DNA of 64,000 nucleotides, from the NCBI RefSeq assembly GCF_048323675.1, contig NZ_JBLWFK010000004.1, positions 124,001 through 188,000 on the forward strand, in the 5' to 3' direction. Under the pieces are notes generated by a model. The model was not told the DNA's origin, ran no database searches, and saw only the letters and a list, made by a program, of their open reading frames with translations. The first letter of the stretch is position 1; every line of letters begins with the position of its first letter. A program made the position numbers and the translations under genes. Below are positions 63,423 through 64,000 of this stretch, piece after piece. The stretch comes from Mangrovimicrobium sp048323675 (lineage in GTDB: Bacteria; Pseudomonadota; Gammaproteobacteria; Pseudomonadales; Halieaceae).

Positions 63423-63971
63423 ATGACTACTAAATCCGCTTTGAAGATTGCATCCATCGGCACCCTCGCCGCAGTACTGCTCACCCCCCTGAGCAGCCTC
63501 GCAGAGGTTAATTCACAAAGCACTGGCGCCACTCAGTCCAGCCACAGTCTCGTTCACCGCGTCAGCCACACCCTGGCCAACGACCGGACCTACGCAGCTT
63601 CCGGCAATTCAGGCTATAAGTGGGCCAAAGGCACCCAGGCGACCGAAACCAGCGCCACTTGGGCTACCAAAGCCAATGCCCAGGCCGGTTACAAGTGGAA
63701 TAACGCCGTTGCAGCTGAGCAAAACAATGAACAAGGTTATGCCAGCAATGCAAACTACCAGTGGGGGAGCATGAGCTTTTCGGAGCAGTCGGCGTACAAA
63801 TGGGGACTTAGAAACTTCTCTGAGCAGTCTGCATACAAATGGGGCCTCCGTAATTTTCCAGAACAGTCGGCATATAAGTGGGGGCTGCGTAGCTTTTCCG
63901 AACAATCTGCATACAAGTGGGGCCTTCGTGGCTTCTCCCAGCAGTCTGCTTACAAATGGGGACTCCGATAG
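63423..63971 (+). CDS. Small secreted protein with five 13-residue YKWG repeats
   Basis: This 182-residue protein is of no recognised family. A signal peptide (LKIASIGTLAAVLLTPLSSLA, cleavage about residue 27) is followed by a polar Ser/Thr/Asn/Gln-rich region with degenerate YKW or YQW motifs (SGYKWAKG, AGYKWNNA, NYQWGSM). Five tandem units then fill residues 118-182 up to the stop: consensus [S/N/G]F[S/P][E/Q]QSAYKWGLR. The DNA units (39 bp each, 63774-63968) differ mostly at silent positions. Every unit ends in Arg, so trypsin- or kexin-like cleavage would release 13-mers; an amyloid-like repeat structure is an alternative. The ATG at 63423 has AAAGGA upstream. Confidence 0.85.
   Translation: MTTKSALKIASIGTLAAVLLTPLSSLAEVNSQSTGATQSSHSLVHRVSHTLANDRTYAASGNSGYKWAKGTQATETSATWATKANAQAGYKWNNAVAAEQNNEQGYASNANYQWGSMSFSEQSAYKWGLRNFSEQSAYKWGLRNFPEQSAYKWGLRSFSEQSAYKWGLRGFSQQSAYKWGLR
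63774..63968 (+). repeat. Five in-frame 39-bp coding repeats
   Basis: Five contiguous units of 39 bp encode the 13-residue repeats of the 63423 gene. Protein identity between units is about 85-92%, while codons for Ser, Ala, Gly, Leu and Arg vary, indicating selection on the protein rather than recent slippage. Confidence 0.95.
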
Positions 63972-64000
63972 CCAAATCGGTGTTTGAGTTCATATCAAAC

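Noticed and set aside
63774..63968. Regular 39-bp repeats as a CRISPR array
   Set aside because: The units are contiguous without spacers, stay in frame with a signal-peptide gene, and differ at silent positions.

Overview
The window is about 64 kb of high-GC, densely coding chromosome. Its gene content points to a free-living, probably marine gammaproteobacterium: LpxD/BamA/Skp envelope genes, a two-lipoyl-domain AceF, FabV, an Fe superoxide dismutase, a type II secretion system ordered like Xanthomonas xps, and tandem GGDEF-EAL proteins. A member of the Halieaceae or a related family would fit, but this is inference from content, not a phylogenetic result. No rRNA, tRNA, CRISPR array, intact insertion sequence or prophage was seen.

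Layout. Positions 1-9339 (minus) hold the conserved envelope and isoprenoid operon pyrH-frr-uppS-cdsA-dxr-rseP-bamA-skp-lpxD; lpxD runs off the left edge. The usual upstream rpsB-tsf pair is absent and a short membrane protein related to the PuuD membrane domain takes its place. sodB (plus) follows. The 880-bp gap at 10835-11714 holds two 250-bp repeat elements in inverted orientation. groEL-groES (minus) come next, with a perfect CIRCE operator, then fxsA and an alkyltransferase-like gene. Positions 14799-24957 (minus) are an accessory block of sulfotransferases and glycosyltransferases. It includes a double sulfotransferase and a 1170-residue sulfotransferase-GT2-GT4 fusion, and is interrupted by an AmpG-type transporter. 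A parvulin and a probably abundant secreted protein of unknown function follow.

Positions 28364-38624 (minus) encode a type II secretion system in the order E-F-G-H-I-J-K-L-M-C/N-D. Then come an MBL-fold hydrolase and FabV. Positions 40861-45657 (minus) form a four-gene operon that reads as a closed glucosylglycerate cycle: glycerate kinase, GpgP, GpgS and a GH13_18 phosphorylase. aceF and aceE, an M16 lipoprotein protease, a PerM-type transporter and tusA follow on the minus strand. bepA (plus) converges on nadA (minus).

The right end (plus) carries two c-di-GMP proteins in tandem, a secreted subtilase, and a small secreted protein that ends in five nearly perfect 13-residue repeats rich in Tyr-Lys-Trp-Gly.

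The most interesting points are: the YKWG repeat protein next to a secreted subtilase; the paired 250-bp elements whose terminal stems differ between copies yet stay self-complementary; the complete glucosylglycerate cycle; the sulfotransferase/glycosyltransferase block with its multi-domain fusions; and CIRCE control of groESL.
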